Below, in pieces: positions 48,061 through 56,244 of a stretch of DNA of 64,000 nt (position 1 is its first letter; each line of letters starts with the position of its first letter). Made by a program: the position numbers and the translations under genes. The stretch is from the NCBI GenBank assembly GCA_020252485.1, contig JADCCX010000038.1:1-64000 (forward strand), given 5' to 3'. The stretch is from Methylocystis sp. (GTDB taxonomy: Bacteria > Pseudomonadota > Alphaproteobacteria > Rhizobiales > Beijerinckiaceae). The notes under the pieces are model-generated. The model was given only the letters and a program-made list of their open reading frames with translations. It did not search any database and had not been told where the DNA came from.

Positions 48061-49746
48061 CTACACCCCCAGATCGCCCTGGCCGAAGCCGGCGTCGCCA
48101 GCCGACTTTTCGCGCCTGGCTTTCTTGAAGACGGTCGGGTCGATCCACGGCAGCTGCGCCTTCCTGCCGTCGAACAAATCCTCGATCGTCAGAATCTGGA
48201 TGCGCGGGAAGTCGCCCAGCGCCTCCGTCTTGTAGAGGCCCGCCGTCGCCGCCTCGATGCGCATCCGCGATGTCGGGTCCTCAAGGCTGATCAGCACGCC
48301 CACCTTCGCCCTCTCGCGCTCGATGGTGGCGATGAGATCGCGGATCATGCCGACGCCGACATTGGCCCCGCCCTTGACCGAGACGACCGCCTTCTCCGTC
48401 GTGCGCCCGTCCGGCTTGAAATAGATGTAGCCGTCCACGCCGCCATCCGCGCCCTTGCGCCCGCCCTTGTAGGGCACGGCCTCGATCATCGAGAGCGCCC
48501 AGAACTGGAACTGGTGCTTGTCCGTTTCGGCGAGCAGCCGCGCCGCGCCCGCATCCTTCGGCACGCCGATCACATCGTATTGCACGCGCGGGAAGGCCTC
48601 GACGAGGCGGCGGCGGATCAGGCCGATGGCGAGATGCGTGATGTCGATGCCGATCCAGCGGCGGTTCATCTTCTCGGCGGCATGGATGGTGGTGCCGCAG
48701 CCGCAGAAGGGATCCAGCACCACATCGCCCTCGTTGGAGGAGGCGGCGAGGATGCGCTCCAGCAGCGCGAGGGGCTTTTGCGTGGGGTAGCCGAGGCGTT
48801 CGGCGGCCTGGGACGCGATTGGCGCTATATCGACAATCAGGTCTTGAATCCGCACGCCGCGATGCACTTCAAGATAGCGCTTGAATTGAGGGACACGGCC
48901 TTTCGGAGGCCAGTAGATGAGGCCCAGTTCATCCAGTCGATCCAACTTTGCCTGCACCGAGAGCTTGTCGAACGTCCCGTTCAATCCGAGTCTTTCGATG
49001 ATCGCCGTGGGAACTGCCCAGTGCCGTCCAACGTCCGTTGGATTTACGTTGCGCCATTCCTTCCCGGAATCCCCCGTCCTTACACCGGCTCCCGTCAAAT
49101 CCCCGATCCGAAAGCGCCCTTTTTCGTCTTCAAACCGGTAGAACCGATCGAGATAGGACTCATCGTAACTTTGAAAGACATCATTCCAGACGTAATCTTG
49201 GCTCTTCGAATAGTAGAGAATGGTGTCATGAACGGGTCCCCAACGTTTTGCAGAGTTATGGCTCGATGTCCGCTGCCAAATGACCTCATTTGAAAACGAG
49301 GCCGGCCCAAACACCGCATCCAGCAAGATCTTGAGGTAATGGCTCGCGGTGGGGTCGCAGTGCAGATAGAGGCTTCCCGTCGGCTTCAGCACGCGGCGCA
49401 GCTCCAGCATGCGCACGCACATCATGGCGAGATAGGCCATCATGTCGTTCTCCTTGAGGAAGGAGCGCATGGCCCGCAGCATCTCCGCCGCGTCGGTGTT
49501 GCCCGAGGTCATCACCTCGTCGAAGGCGCGCTCGGCATTGTCGTTCCAGTGCCAGGTATCCTCGAACGCCTCGATCTGCGACTGGCTGTCGATCCCGTCC
49601 GGCGATTTGAACAGCACGTTGTAATTGGCGTTCGAGTTGAAGGGCGGATCGAGATAGATCAGGTCCACGCTCTCGTCGGCGATATGCTCGCGCAGGATGT
49701 GCAGGTTATCGCCGTAGAAGAGCCTGTTCCTGCCTTCTGGAATCAT
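48061..49746 (-). CDS. Beta-class DNA methyltransferase fused to Mrr-like nuclease domain
   Basis: 561 residues. The catalytic motif DPPF is at 33-36 and the S-adenosylmethionine motif DPFCGCGTT at about 345-353, the order of beta-class adenine or cytosine-N4 methyltransferases such as type III Mod proteins. After residue about 420, GADGGVDGYIYFK and VSVKGG resemble the D...xVK motif of Mrr/PD-(D/E)xK nucleases. A helix-rich tail follows. No separate Res subunit is adjacent, so a one-gene restriction-modification or solitary modification enzyme is likely. Flanked by palindromic elements on both sides; target sequence unknown. Confidence 0.88.
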   Translation of the reverse strand: MIPEGRNRLFYGDNLHILREHIADESVDLIYLDPPFNSNANYNVLFKSPDGIDSQSQIEAFEDTWHWNDNAERAFDEVMTSGNTDAAEMLRAMRSFLKENDMMAYLAMMCVRMLELRRVLKPTGSLYLHCDPTASHYLKILLDAVFGPASFSNEVIWQRTSSHNSAKRWGPVHDTILYYSKSQDYVWNDVFQSYDESYLDRFYRFEDEKGRFRIGDLTGAGVRTGDSGKEWRNVNPTDVGRHWAVPTAIIERLGLNGTFDKLSVQAKLDRLDELGLIYWPPKGRVPQFKRYLEVHRGVRIQDLIVDIAPIASQAAERLGYPTQKPLALLERILAASSNEGDVVLDPFCGCGTTIHAAEKMNRRWIGIDITHLAIGLIRRRLVEAFPRVQYDVIGVPKDAGAARLLAETDKHQFQFWALSMIEAVPYKGGRKGADGGVDGYIYFKPDGRTTEKAVVSVKGGANVGVGMIRDLIATIERERAKVGVLISLEDPTSRMRIEAATAGLYKTEALGDFPRIQILTIEDLFDGRKAQLPWIDPTVFKKARREKSAGDAGFGQGDLGV

Positions 49747-49828
49747 GATTGAATCTGCGCCCTCGCCAGCCTTGAGGCTTGGCTGACGCAGGCTGGAGCG
49801 TCAAGCCGTCAGGCCGGTGGGGTCAATC

Positions 49829-49914
49829 ACCGTCATGGCCGGGCCTGACCCGGCCATCCACGTCTTGCGGCAAGAGAAAACGTGGTTGCCCGTGTCAAGC
49901 ACGGGCATGACGGT
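49829..49914. repeat. Intergenic inverted-repeat element of the CCGTCATG type
   Basis: ACCGTCATG (49829-49837) and CATGACGGT (49906-49914) bracket GGCCGGGCCTGACCCGGCC and a second CCCGTGTCAAGCACGGG hairpin. This is a common Hyphomicrobiales intergenic repeat, different in sequence from the CCCTCCCC family. It lies in the 252-base gap between the methyltransferase and ivd; the rest of the gap shows no gene. Confidence 0.75.
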
Positions 49915-49998
49915 TCGGGGTGCCGTCACTCCCCCACCCCCGCCTCCCCAGCCCGGCGCAATGCTGCTATAGCGCGCTGAAACAGGGGAACGCTCATC

Positions 49999-51171
49999 AT
50001 GCTCGCCAACGCGCCGCGTCCATTCAACTTCGATCTCGGCGAAACCGCCGACGCCATCCGCGAGAGCGTGGCGGGCTTCGCGCAGGACAAGATCGCGCCG
50101 CTGGCGGCCAGGATCGACAAGGAAGACTGGTTCCCCCGCCATCTCTGGCCGGAGATGGGCGCGCTCGGCCTGCATGGCATCACGGTCGAGGAGGAATGGG
50201 GCGGCGCCGGCCTCGGCTATCTCGAACATGCTGTCGCCATGGAGGAGGTCTCGCGCGCCTCGGCGTCGGTGGGCTTGAGCTACGGCGCGCATTCCAACCT
50301 CTGCGTCAACCAGCTGCGCCGCTGGGGCAGCGACGCGCAGAAGCAGCGCTATCTCGGCAAGCTGGTCTCCGGCGAGCATCTGGGCGCGCTGGCGATGTCC
50401 GAGCCGGGCGCCGGTTCCGATGTCGTCTCGATGAAGCTCAGGGCCGAGAAGAAGGGCGACCGCTACATCCTCAACGGCTCGAAGATGTGGATCACCAACG
50501 GCCCTTCCGCCGAGACGCTGATCATCTACGCCAAGACGGATATGGAGGCGGGCCCCCGCGGCATCACGGCCTTCCTGGTCGAGAAGGGCTTCAAGGGCTT
50601 CTCCATTGCCCAGAAGCTCGACAAGCTCGGCATGCGCGGCTCCGAGACCGGCGAACTCGTCTTCCAGGATTGCGAAGTGCCGGAAGAGAACATCATGGGC
50701 GGGCTTGGCCGGGGCGTGAACGTCCTGATGTCGGGCCTCGATTACGAGCGCGCCGTGCTCGCCGCCGGTTCGCTCGGCATCATGCAGGCCTGCATGGATG
50801 TGGTGATGCCCTACATCCACGAGCGCAGGCAATTCGGCAAGGCGATCGGCGAATTCCAGCTCGTGCAGGGCAAGATCGCCGACATGTATGTGACGATGAA
50901 CAGCTGCAAGGCCTATGTCTATGCCGTCTGCAAGGCCTGCGACCGGGGCGAGACGACCCGCGAGGACGCCGCCGGCGCGATCCTCATCGCCGCCGAGAAG
51001 GCGACGCAGATGGCGCTCGACGCCATCCAGCTTCTGGGCGGCAACGGCTATATCAACGATTATCCAACGGGCCGCCTGCTGCGCGACGCCAAACTCTACG
51101 AGATCGGCGCGGGCACCAGCGAGATCAGGCGGATGCTGATCGGGCGGGAGTTGTTTGCGAAGACGGGGTGA
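49999..51171 (+). CDS. ivd: Isovaleryl-CoA dehydrogenase
   Basis: 390 residues of the acyl-CoA dehydrogenase fold. The FAD/substrate signature [11 protein letters not shown] and a C-terminal [20 protein letters not shown] are present. The catalytic base occupies the isovaleryl-type position, the glutamate of [13 protein letters not shown] in helix G, and not the usual site near the C-terminus; this marks it as IVD. It oxidises isovaleryl-CoA to 3-methylcrotonyl-CoA in leucine breakdown, feeding the MCC subunits encoded at 53.6 and 61.1 kb. Confidence 0.94.
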   Translation: MLANAPRPFNFDLGETADAIRESVAGFAQDKIAPLAARIDKEDWFPRHLWPEMGALGLHGITVEEEWGGAGLGYLEHAVAMEEVSRASASVGLSYGAHSNLCVNQLRRWGSDAQKQRYLGKLVSGEHLGALAMSEPGAGSDVVSMKLRAEKKGDRYILNGSKMWITNGPSAETLIIYAKTDMEAGPRGITAFLVEKGFKGFSIAQKLDKLGMRGSETGELVFQDCEVPEENIMGGLGRGVNVLMSGLDYERAVLAAGSLGIMQACMDVVMPYIHERRQFGKAIGEFQLVQGKIADMYVTMNSCKAYVYAVCKACDRGETTREDAAGAILIAAEKATQMALDAIQLLGGNGYINDYPTGRLLRDAKLYEIGAGTSEIRRMLIGRELFAKTG

Positions 51172-51184
51172 GGCGTTGACTTCA

Positions 51185-51203
51185 ATGCTAGCATTGCTAG
51201 CAT
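51185..51203. promoter_or_regulatory. Palindromic operator of the second vapBC pair
   Basis: ATGCTAGCATTGCTAGCAT is a 19-base palindrome symmetric about its central T, made of two overlapping TGCTAGCA boxes. It begins 13 bases after the ivd stop and ends 24 bases before the antitoxin ATG, which fits an autoregulatory operator. Confidence 0.75.
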
Positions 51204-51227
51204 AGCAACGCTTGCTTGGAGTCCGAA

Positions 51228-51530
51228 ATGGCTACGCTCACCATCCGAAACCTGCCCGAAGAGGTCCGCGACGCCTTGCGCATCAGGGCCGCCCGCAACC
51301 GGCGCAGCATGGAGGCCGAAGCGCGTGCGAGCTTGATCGAGGCCGCGAACAGGCCCATCCCTACGGAAAGCGATTGGCGCGCAATCGTGGCTGAGGTGCA
51401 GGCCGAGATGGCGCCCTATCGGGAGCAGATGTCCGGTATTGTTGAAAGCCTGATTGAGGACCGGCGAAAGGAAGCGGCCAGGGAGAATGCCGAAGCCGAA
51501 GCCTGGGCGAGGGATCACAAGCCGTTATGA
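51228..51530 (+). CDS. vapB: FitA/VapB-like antitoxin
   Basis: 100 residues from the ATG at 51228 with GGAG seven bases upstream; a TTG at 51216 is less likely. Ribbon-helix-helix N-terminus (ATLTIRNLPEEVRDALRIRA) followed by a long acidic helix that would occupy the toxin's active site. It pairs with the downstream PIN toxin and has a palindromic operator upstream. Divergent in sequence from the vapB at 33 kb, so the two systems are separate acquisitions. Confidence 0.9.
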   Translation: MATLTIRNLPEEVRDALRIRAARNRRSMEAEARASLIEAANRPIPTESDWRAIVAEVQAEMAPYREQMSGIVESLIEDRRKEAARENAEAEAWARDHKPL

Positions 51531-51540
51531 AGTTGCCGCG

Positions 51541-51924
51541 GTGAATGTGGTTTTGGACGCCTCAGCAGTGCTAGCGCTGCTGAAAGGCGAGGCAATTGCC
51601 GACGAGCATATGTCGCGAATTCCTGGTGCGACCATCAGCAGCCTTAATCTCTGCGAGGTCGTCTCAAAGCAGACGATCGCAGGCATAGACGAACCCGTGA
51701 TCCGTCGCGCGCTGACGCGATTGAATCTCAAGATTGCTGCATTCGATGGTGAGCGGGCCCTCCGCGCTGGCCTGCTGATCAGCGCTACGAAGCCGTTCGG
51801 TCTCTCGATGGGGGATCGCGCCTGCGTTGCTCTCGGCGCCGAACTGGGTTGGCCAATCCTGACTGCAGACCGGGCCTGGGAACGGCTTCGCAAAGCCAGC
51901 TTCAATATTGTCATGATACGTTAG
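51541..51924 (+). CDS. vapC: VapC-like PIN-domain toxin
   Basis: 127 residues from a GTG at 51541; the frame is open further upstream into the antitoxin gene, but the PIN domain begins at NVVLDASAVLALLKG. Acidic residues Asp (VLDAS), Glu (LCEVVS), Asp (MGDRACVALG) and Asp (TADRAW) are intact, so it should be an active RNase. It begins 11 bases after the antitoxin stop and is followed 12 bases later by a glutathione transferase gene. Confidence 0.9.
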   Translation: MNVVLDASAVLALLKGEAIADEHMSRIPGATISSLNLCEVVSKQTIAGIDEPVIRRALTRLNLKIAAFDGERALRAGLLISATKPFGLSMGDRACVALGAELGWPILTADRAWERLRKASFNIVMIR

Positions 51925-51935
51925 GGCGAAAACTC

Positions 51936-52556
51936 ATGCTCATCATCCATGGCCGCATCAGTTCGGTCAACGTGCAGAAGGTGGTCCTCGCCTGCGAGGA
52001 ATTGAAGCTGCCCTATATCCGCCACAACGCGGGCGGCGCTTTCGGCATCGTCAAGACGCCGGAATACATGGCGATGAACCCCAACAGCCTCGTGCCGGTG
52101 CTTGTCGACGGCGATCTGGTCCTGTGGGAATCGAACGCCATCGTGCGCTATCTCGCGGCCAAACACGGTGCGGGAACCCTGTGGCCGCTCGACCCTGCCG
52201 CCCGTGCGCTCACCGACCGCTGGATGGACTGGCAAACCACCAATCTCTCGGTGAAGATGCATGCGGCCTTCTGGGGCCTGATCCGCACCGCGCCGGAAAA
52301 GCAGGATGCGGCGGCCATCACGGCCTCGGTCTCGGCCACGGAGGGCGCGATGGATGTGCTGGAGGCGCATCTGGAAGGCCGGAGCTTCGTATCCGGCGAC
52401 CGCGTCACGATCGGGGATCTGGGGCTCCTGCCGGCTGTTTTCCGCTGGCTGCACATGCCCGTGGAGCGCAAGGCCCGGCCACGCTGCGAGGAGTGGTCGG
52501 GCAGGCTTGCCGCGCGTCCCGGCTATGCGAACGGCCTGCCGCTGCCGATTGCCTGA
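51936..52556 (+). CDS. Glutathione S-transferase family protein
   Basis: 206 residues from the ATG at 51936. The thioredoxin-like N-terminal domain has the catalytic-position serine in HGRISSVNVQKV, the cis-Pro motif LVPVLVDGD and the glutathione-binding WESNAIVRYL. An all-helical C-terminal domain contains RVTIGDLGL. It conjugates or reduces electrophiles with glutathione in the cytoplasm; the substrate is unknown. It may be transcribed with the vapBC pair because of the short spacing. Confidence 0.9.
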   Translation: MLIIHGRISSVNVQKVVLACEELKLPYIRHNAGGAFGIVKTPEYMAMNPNSLVPVLVDGDLVLWESNAIVRYLAAKHGAGTLWPLDPAARALTDRWMDWQTTNLSVKMHAAFWGLIRTAPEKQDAAAITASVSATEGAMDVLEAHLEGRSFVSGDRVTIGDLGLLPAVFRWLHMPVERKARPRCEEWSGRLAARPGYANGLPLPIA

Positions 52557-52621
52557 CCCTCAGCGCCAGACGCCCATCTCCGATTTGCCGCGCCCGCCGA
52601 TGCGGATGCTGGTCCCGTCTC

Positions 52622-52756
52622 ATGGCGTCATGCTCTAGAGCGGTTACCGATCTGACTGAATCAGATCGGCCGCTCTAAGCTCTTGATTTACCGCATTTTC
52701 TTTCGAAGAACCGGTATCCACTTCTTCGGAAAATGCTCTAATGGCGTCATGCTCTA
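52622..52756. repeat. Two-hairpin intergenic element flanked by 16-bp direct repeats
   Basis: In the 356-base gap between the GST and DUF1489 genes. ATGGCGTCATGCTCTA occurs at 52622-52637 and again at 52741-52756. Between the copies lie a CCGATCTGA..TCAGATCGG hairpin nested inside AGAGCGG..CCGCTCT, and a GCATTTTC..GAAAATGC hairpin containing CGAAGAA..TTCTTCG. The motif set is like the short mobile intergenic elements of Hyphomicrobiales. No gene is seen in the remainder of the gap. Confidence 0.8.
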
Positions 52757-52912
52757 AGGCAGCCTACGCCCGGGATCGGCGCATCCGGCCGACAGGGTCT
52801 CCACACCCGGCGCGGTTTCAGCAGGCTTGCAGTCCTTCGCCGAAACCGGGTGGAGCATTATGAACGGAAGGAGGACGGGGAGGGGAATCCTTCGCACCCT
52901 CCCGCACATCCA

Positions 52913-53347
52913 TCACAGCAGGCCCAGCCCCGCGAGTTCGCGGCGCAGCGCATCCGGCATATCGGCGTTCGCGCCAAGCTCCGCCATATCGGGCGGCGCG
53001 TCCTTCTCATCGAGGTAGCGCCAGCCCTGGAACGGCTTCATCGGGCGCGGCCGCACCGGATGCACCAAGGGCTCCAGCACGAGATGGCAGCGGCTGATGC
53101 CCGCCTCATCCGTGAAGGGGCGGATGGCGAGCAGCTTCTGCCGACACTGGATCTGGCTTTTGATCACCCAGTAGAGCGAGCCGCCCTGCGGGCCCTCGCC
53201 GATACGGCGGGGAAACATCCGCGTCGTGTGCTGCTGCTCGTAGGGACGGCCCAGCCGCCGGAACAGCAGCCGCGTCTCCTCGATCCATTCCTCCAGATCG
53301 GCAATGGAGCTGCAGCCGACGGCGAGCTTCAGGAGGTTCAGGGGCAT
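52913..53347 (-). CDS. DUF1489 family protein
   Basis: 144 residues; opens MPLNLLKLAVGCSSIADLEE and contains RMFPRRIGEGPQGGSLYWVI and LVHPVRPRPMKPFQGWRYL, the conserved features of the alphaproteobacterial DUF1489 family. Function is unknown. It is soluble, with a C-terminal acidic helix. It stands alone between two repeat-containing gaps. Confidence 0.88.
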   Translation of the reverse strand: MPLNLLKLAVGCSSIADLEEWIEETRLLFRRLGRPYEQQHTTRMFPRRIGEGPQGGSLYWVIKSQIQCRQKLLAIRPFTDEAGISRCHLVLEPLVHPVRPRPMKPFQGWRYLDEKDAPPDMAELGANADMPDALRRELAGLGLL

Positions 53348-53426
53348 CGGAGCGTTCTACCCCAGGGCTGCGGGAAGGCGAGCGACTTGCCGCCGCTGTG
53401 CACAGGTTTGGGGACGTTCGACTTTT

Positions 53427-53647
53427 TTCCTTCTCCCCTTGCGGGAGAAGGTGTCATGCGGATGCATGACGGATGAGGGGTATCGCCTGGCTCTCCCTTT
53501 GGCGCAAATACCTTGAGCCTTGTTTGGTAAGACCCCTCATCCGGCCTTCGCTGACGCGAAGGCCACCTTCTCCCGCAAGGGGAGAAGGGGTGAGCCAGGC
53601 TCCCTCCTTCTCCCGCAAGGGGAGAAGGAGGGAGCCTGGCTCACCCC
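53427..53647. repeat. Palindromic elements with a 28-bp perfect hairpin overlapping the mccA stop
   Basis: CTTCTCCCC-TTGC-GGGAGAAG at about 53430, another CTTCTCCC-GCAAG-GGGAGAAG at about 53568, and a perfect inverted repeat with 28-bp arms and a 5-base loop at 53587-53647. The right arm contains the mccA stop codon (53641-53643) and its last codons, so the hairpin would form in the end of the mccA mRNA and may act as its 3' terminator or stabiliser. The rest of the gap shows no gene. Confidence 0.88.
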
Positions 53648-55737
53648 TCGGCCAGCACGACGACTTTGGCCCCTTCGCTGACCTGCGCGCCGACATCGCC
53701 GATCACCTCGGCCACTGTGCCGTCGCGGGGCGCGACAAGGGCGTGCTCCATCTTCATCGCCTCGACCACCGCCACTTTCTGCCCCTTGCTGACGGCATCG
53801 CCGGCCTGCACCATCAGGGCGACCAGCTTGCCATGCATGGGGGATTTGATCGCAGCGCCGCCGGCATCATCCATCGCGTCGAGATCGACATCGAAGGGAT
53901 CGTAGAGGGAGACGCGCGTCTGGCGGTTGTCGCGGATGACGAGATAGCCATCGCTTCCACGGACGATGGCATCAACCAATCCGGTGCTGACCGGAAGCGC
54001 GTCCGGATAACGCTTGCCCTCCACAGCGATCAGAAGGTTCGCCGCCAGCGGATTGATGGCGAAACTGTCTCCGACACCCCAGGGGTCGCCGGGCGATGCG
54101 CCGCGTGCGAGGGCAGCCTCCTTCAATCTGGCTTTCTCATCGACGGTCAGCCTGAGCGCAGCCGCCGCCACCGCCTCAGCATCCACCGGCTGCTCCACCG
54201 CGCCCAGCGCCACCTTCTCCCGCTCGATCAGGCCCGTATCCAGCTTGCCCGCCCGGAAATCCGGATGATCGGCCAACAGGCGCAGGAAGCGCACGTTGCT
54301 CTTGGGGCCCGCCACTATTGTCTGGCGCAGCGCCGCCGAAAGGCGGTCCAGGGCTTCATCGCGCGTGGCCCCATGCGCGATCACCTTGGCGATCATCGGG
54401 TCGTAATAGGGCGTCACGGCCCCGCCTTCCGCCACGCCTGAATCGACGCGGATGCCGGGCGTGGCTCCCATCCCTCCCCCTTGCGGGGAGGGTGGCCCGA
54501 ACCCCGGACGTGATCCGGGGGAAGGGCCGGGAGGGGTGTGGGCGGCCTGATTCCCCCTCCCCGGATCGCTGTCGCGATCCGACCCTCCCCGCAAGGGGGA
54601 GGGAAGGTCACCCGGCCGTTCCGCCGTCTCCTCCGGCAGCCTGAGCGCCCAGAGCTTGCCCGTGGATGGCAGGAAATCATGCTCCGGGTCCTCGGCGTAG
54701 ACGCGCGCCTCCACCGCATGCCCGTTGATCCTGAGATCGCCTTGCGTGAAAGGCAGCGCCTCGCCCGCCGCCACGCGGAACTGCAGCTCGACCAGATCGA
54801 GCCCGGTGATCATCTCCGTCACGGGATGCTCCACCTGCAGCCGCGTGTTCATCTCCATGAAATAGAAGCCGTCCTTGCGCAGGCCGCGCGAGCCATCGGC
54901 GATGAATTCCACCGTGCCCGCACCCACGTAACCCACCGCCTTCGCCGCATCGACCGCCGCCTTGCCCATGGCGGCGCGGACATCGTCCGGCATGCCGGGT
55001 GCGGGCGCTTCCTCGATCACCTTCTGGTGGCGGCGCTGCGCCGAGCAATCGCGCTCGAAGAGATGCACCACGTTGCCGTGGCTGTCGCCGAAGACCTGGA
55101 TTTCGACATGGCGCGGCGATGTCACGTATTTCTCGATCAGCACGCGGTCGTCGCTGAAGGCGTTCTTCGCCTCGCGCCTGGCGGAGGCGAGCGCCTCCTC
55201 GAATTCGGCGTGCTTGTCGACGCGCTTCATGCCCTTGCCGCCGCCGCCGGCCACCGCCTTGATCAGCACGGGGTAGCCGATCTGATAGGCCTTCTCCTTC
55301 AGGAAAGCCGGGTCCTGATTGCTGCCATGATAGCCTGGCACCACGGGCACGCCCGCCTTCTCGGCCAGCGCCTTGGCCGCATCCTTCAGCCCCATGGCCT
55401 CGATGGCCGAGGACGGCGGTCCGACGAAGATGATGCCCGCTTCCGCGCAGGCGGCGGCGAAACCCGTGTTCTCCGACAGGAAGCCGTAGCCCGGATGCAC
55501 GCAGGCCGCCCCGGCCTGCTTCGCGACCTCAAGGATCACGTCGCCGCGAAGGTAGCTGTCGCGGGCTGGGGCCGGGCCGATCAGATAGGCCTCATCGGCC
55601 ATCCTCACATGGGGGGCCTGAGCGTCCGCCTCGGAATAGACGGCGATGGTCCGCATGCCGAGCCTTTTCGCTGTGCGGATGACGCGGCAGGCGATCTCGC
55701 CGCGGTTGGCGATCAGGACGGATTCGAGGGGTCTCAT
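53641..55737 (-). CDS. mccA: 3-methylcrotonyl-CoA carboxylase biotin-containing subunit
   Basis: 698 residues; GGGAG precedes the ATG at 55737. The biotin carboxylase domain has IANRGEIACRVIRTAKRLG (quoted in part), the glycine-rich ATP loop AVAGGGGKGMKRV, and EMNTRLQVEHPVTEM. The C-terminal carrier domain has the biotinyl lysine, Lys662, in VEAMKMEH. It carboxylates biotin for transfer to 3-methylcrotonyl-CoA in leucine breakdown; an acetyl/propionyl-CoA role cannot be excluded but ivd and mccB nearby favour MCC. Residues about 379-422 are a translated palindromic element, absent from the usual family pattern. Confidence 0.92.
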   Translation of the reverse strand: MRPLESVLIANRGEIACRVIRTAKRLGMRTIAVYSEADAQAPHVRMADEAYLIGPAPARDSYLRGDVILEVAKQAGAACVHPGYGFLSENTGFAAACAEAGIIFVGPPSSAIEAMGLKDAAKALAEKAGVPVVPGYHGSNQDPAFLKEKAYQIGYPVLIKAVAGGGGKGMKRVDKHAEFEEALASARREAKNAFSDDRVLIEKYVTSPRHVEIQVFGDSHGNVVHLFERDCSAQRRHQKVIEEAPAPGMPDDVRAAMGKAAVDAAKAVGYVGAGTVEFIADGSRGLRKDGFYFMEMNTRLQVEHPVTEMITGLDLVELQFRVAAGEALPFTQGDLRINGHAVEARVYAEDPEHDFLPSTGKLWALRLPEETAERPGDLPSPLRGGSDRDSDPGRGNQAAHTPPGPSPGSRPGFGPPSPQGGGMGATPGIRVDSGVAEGGAVTPYYDPMIAKVIAHGATRDEALDRLSAALRQTIVAGPKSNVRFLRLLADHPDFRAGKLDTGLIEREKVALGAVEQPVDAEAVAAAALRLTVDEKARLKEAALARGASPGDPWGVGDSFAINPLAANLLIAVEGKRYPDALPVSTGLVDAIVRGSDGYLVIRDNRQTRVSLYDPFDVDLDAMDDAGGAAIKSPMHGKLVALMVQAGDAVSKGQKVAVVEAMKMEHALVAPRDGTVAEVIGDVGAQVSEGAKVVVLAEG
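54472..54603. repeat. Palindromic element in frame inside mccA
   Basis: Left end CCCTCCCCC-TT-GCGGGGAGGG, right end CCCTCCCC-GCAAG-GGGGAGGG, total 132 bases, a multiple of three. It has the same ends and near-equal size as the intergenic element at 47924-48051. It is read through as about 44 residues (379-422; motifs LPSPLRGG and PPSPQGGG) between LWALRLPEE and RVDSGVAEGGAVTPYYDPMI, where family members pass directly from one to the other. It also contains internal small hairpins (CGGACGTGATCCGG, GGATCGC..GCGATCC). Confidence 0.85.
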
Positions 55738-55806
55738 GGCGGCGCTCTCCCTCGCTCTTTTCTATGCGAGCGGGAGCGGCTTGTCATGAAGGTTGTGAGG
55801 GGAGGA

Positions 55807-56184
55807 TCAGCCGGCGGCGGAGCGCCGCGCCAGCTTCTGGAGCCAGGGACGGATGGGCAGGAAGGCCCGGTACAACCCCTCGAGCAGCATCGGCAGCGGC
55901 GGCAGGCTGGCGATGCGGCCAAGCCAGCGCCAGCGCGGCAGCGACAGCCAGAGCAGGATGAAGGCGCGCGCCCCATCCGCCATCTGCCCATCAGCGCCTT
56001 TCACATGGAAGCGCGCCATGGCGGCCTCCGGCGTCAGCCCGGCAGGCGCCGCGCCCGGCTGGCTGATGTCGCACCATGTGACCAGTTCGGCTCCCTCGCC
56101 GCGCTGATAGAGGCCGATCTCGCTCCGGCAGAGCGGGCAGGAGCCATCGTAATAGACGGTGACGGGTTTGGGTTTCTCGGTCAT
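55807..56184 (-). CDS. DUF393 (DCC) thiol-disulfide oxidoreductase family protein
   Basis: 125 residues. The N-terminal VYYDGSCPLCRSEI with the CPLC pair and the DCC motif pattern is the family signature; the C-terminal RWRWLGRIASLPPLPMLLE matches the second conserved part. It is a small thioredoxin-like protein with an unknown partner. It lies 69 bases upstream of mccA on the same strand and could be co-transcribed with it. Confidence 0.85.
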   Translation of the reverse strand: MTEKPKPVTVYYDGSCPLCRSEIGLYQRGEGAELVTWCDISQPGAAPAGLTPEAAMARFHVKGADGQMADGARAFILLWLSLPRWRWLGRIASLPPLPMLLEGLYRAFLPIRPWLQKLARRSAAG

Positions 56185-56244
56185 GGCGCGTAGATGGGTC
56201 TTCCAGGCCCGCCGGGCGATGCGGCGCGGGGACGCGGCAGTGTT

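Noticed and set aside
53427-53647. CRISPR array, because of several similar repeats close together
   Set aside because: Repeats are palindromic elements with unequal spacing and no constant repeat-spacer unit; no cas gene is present.
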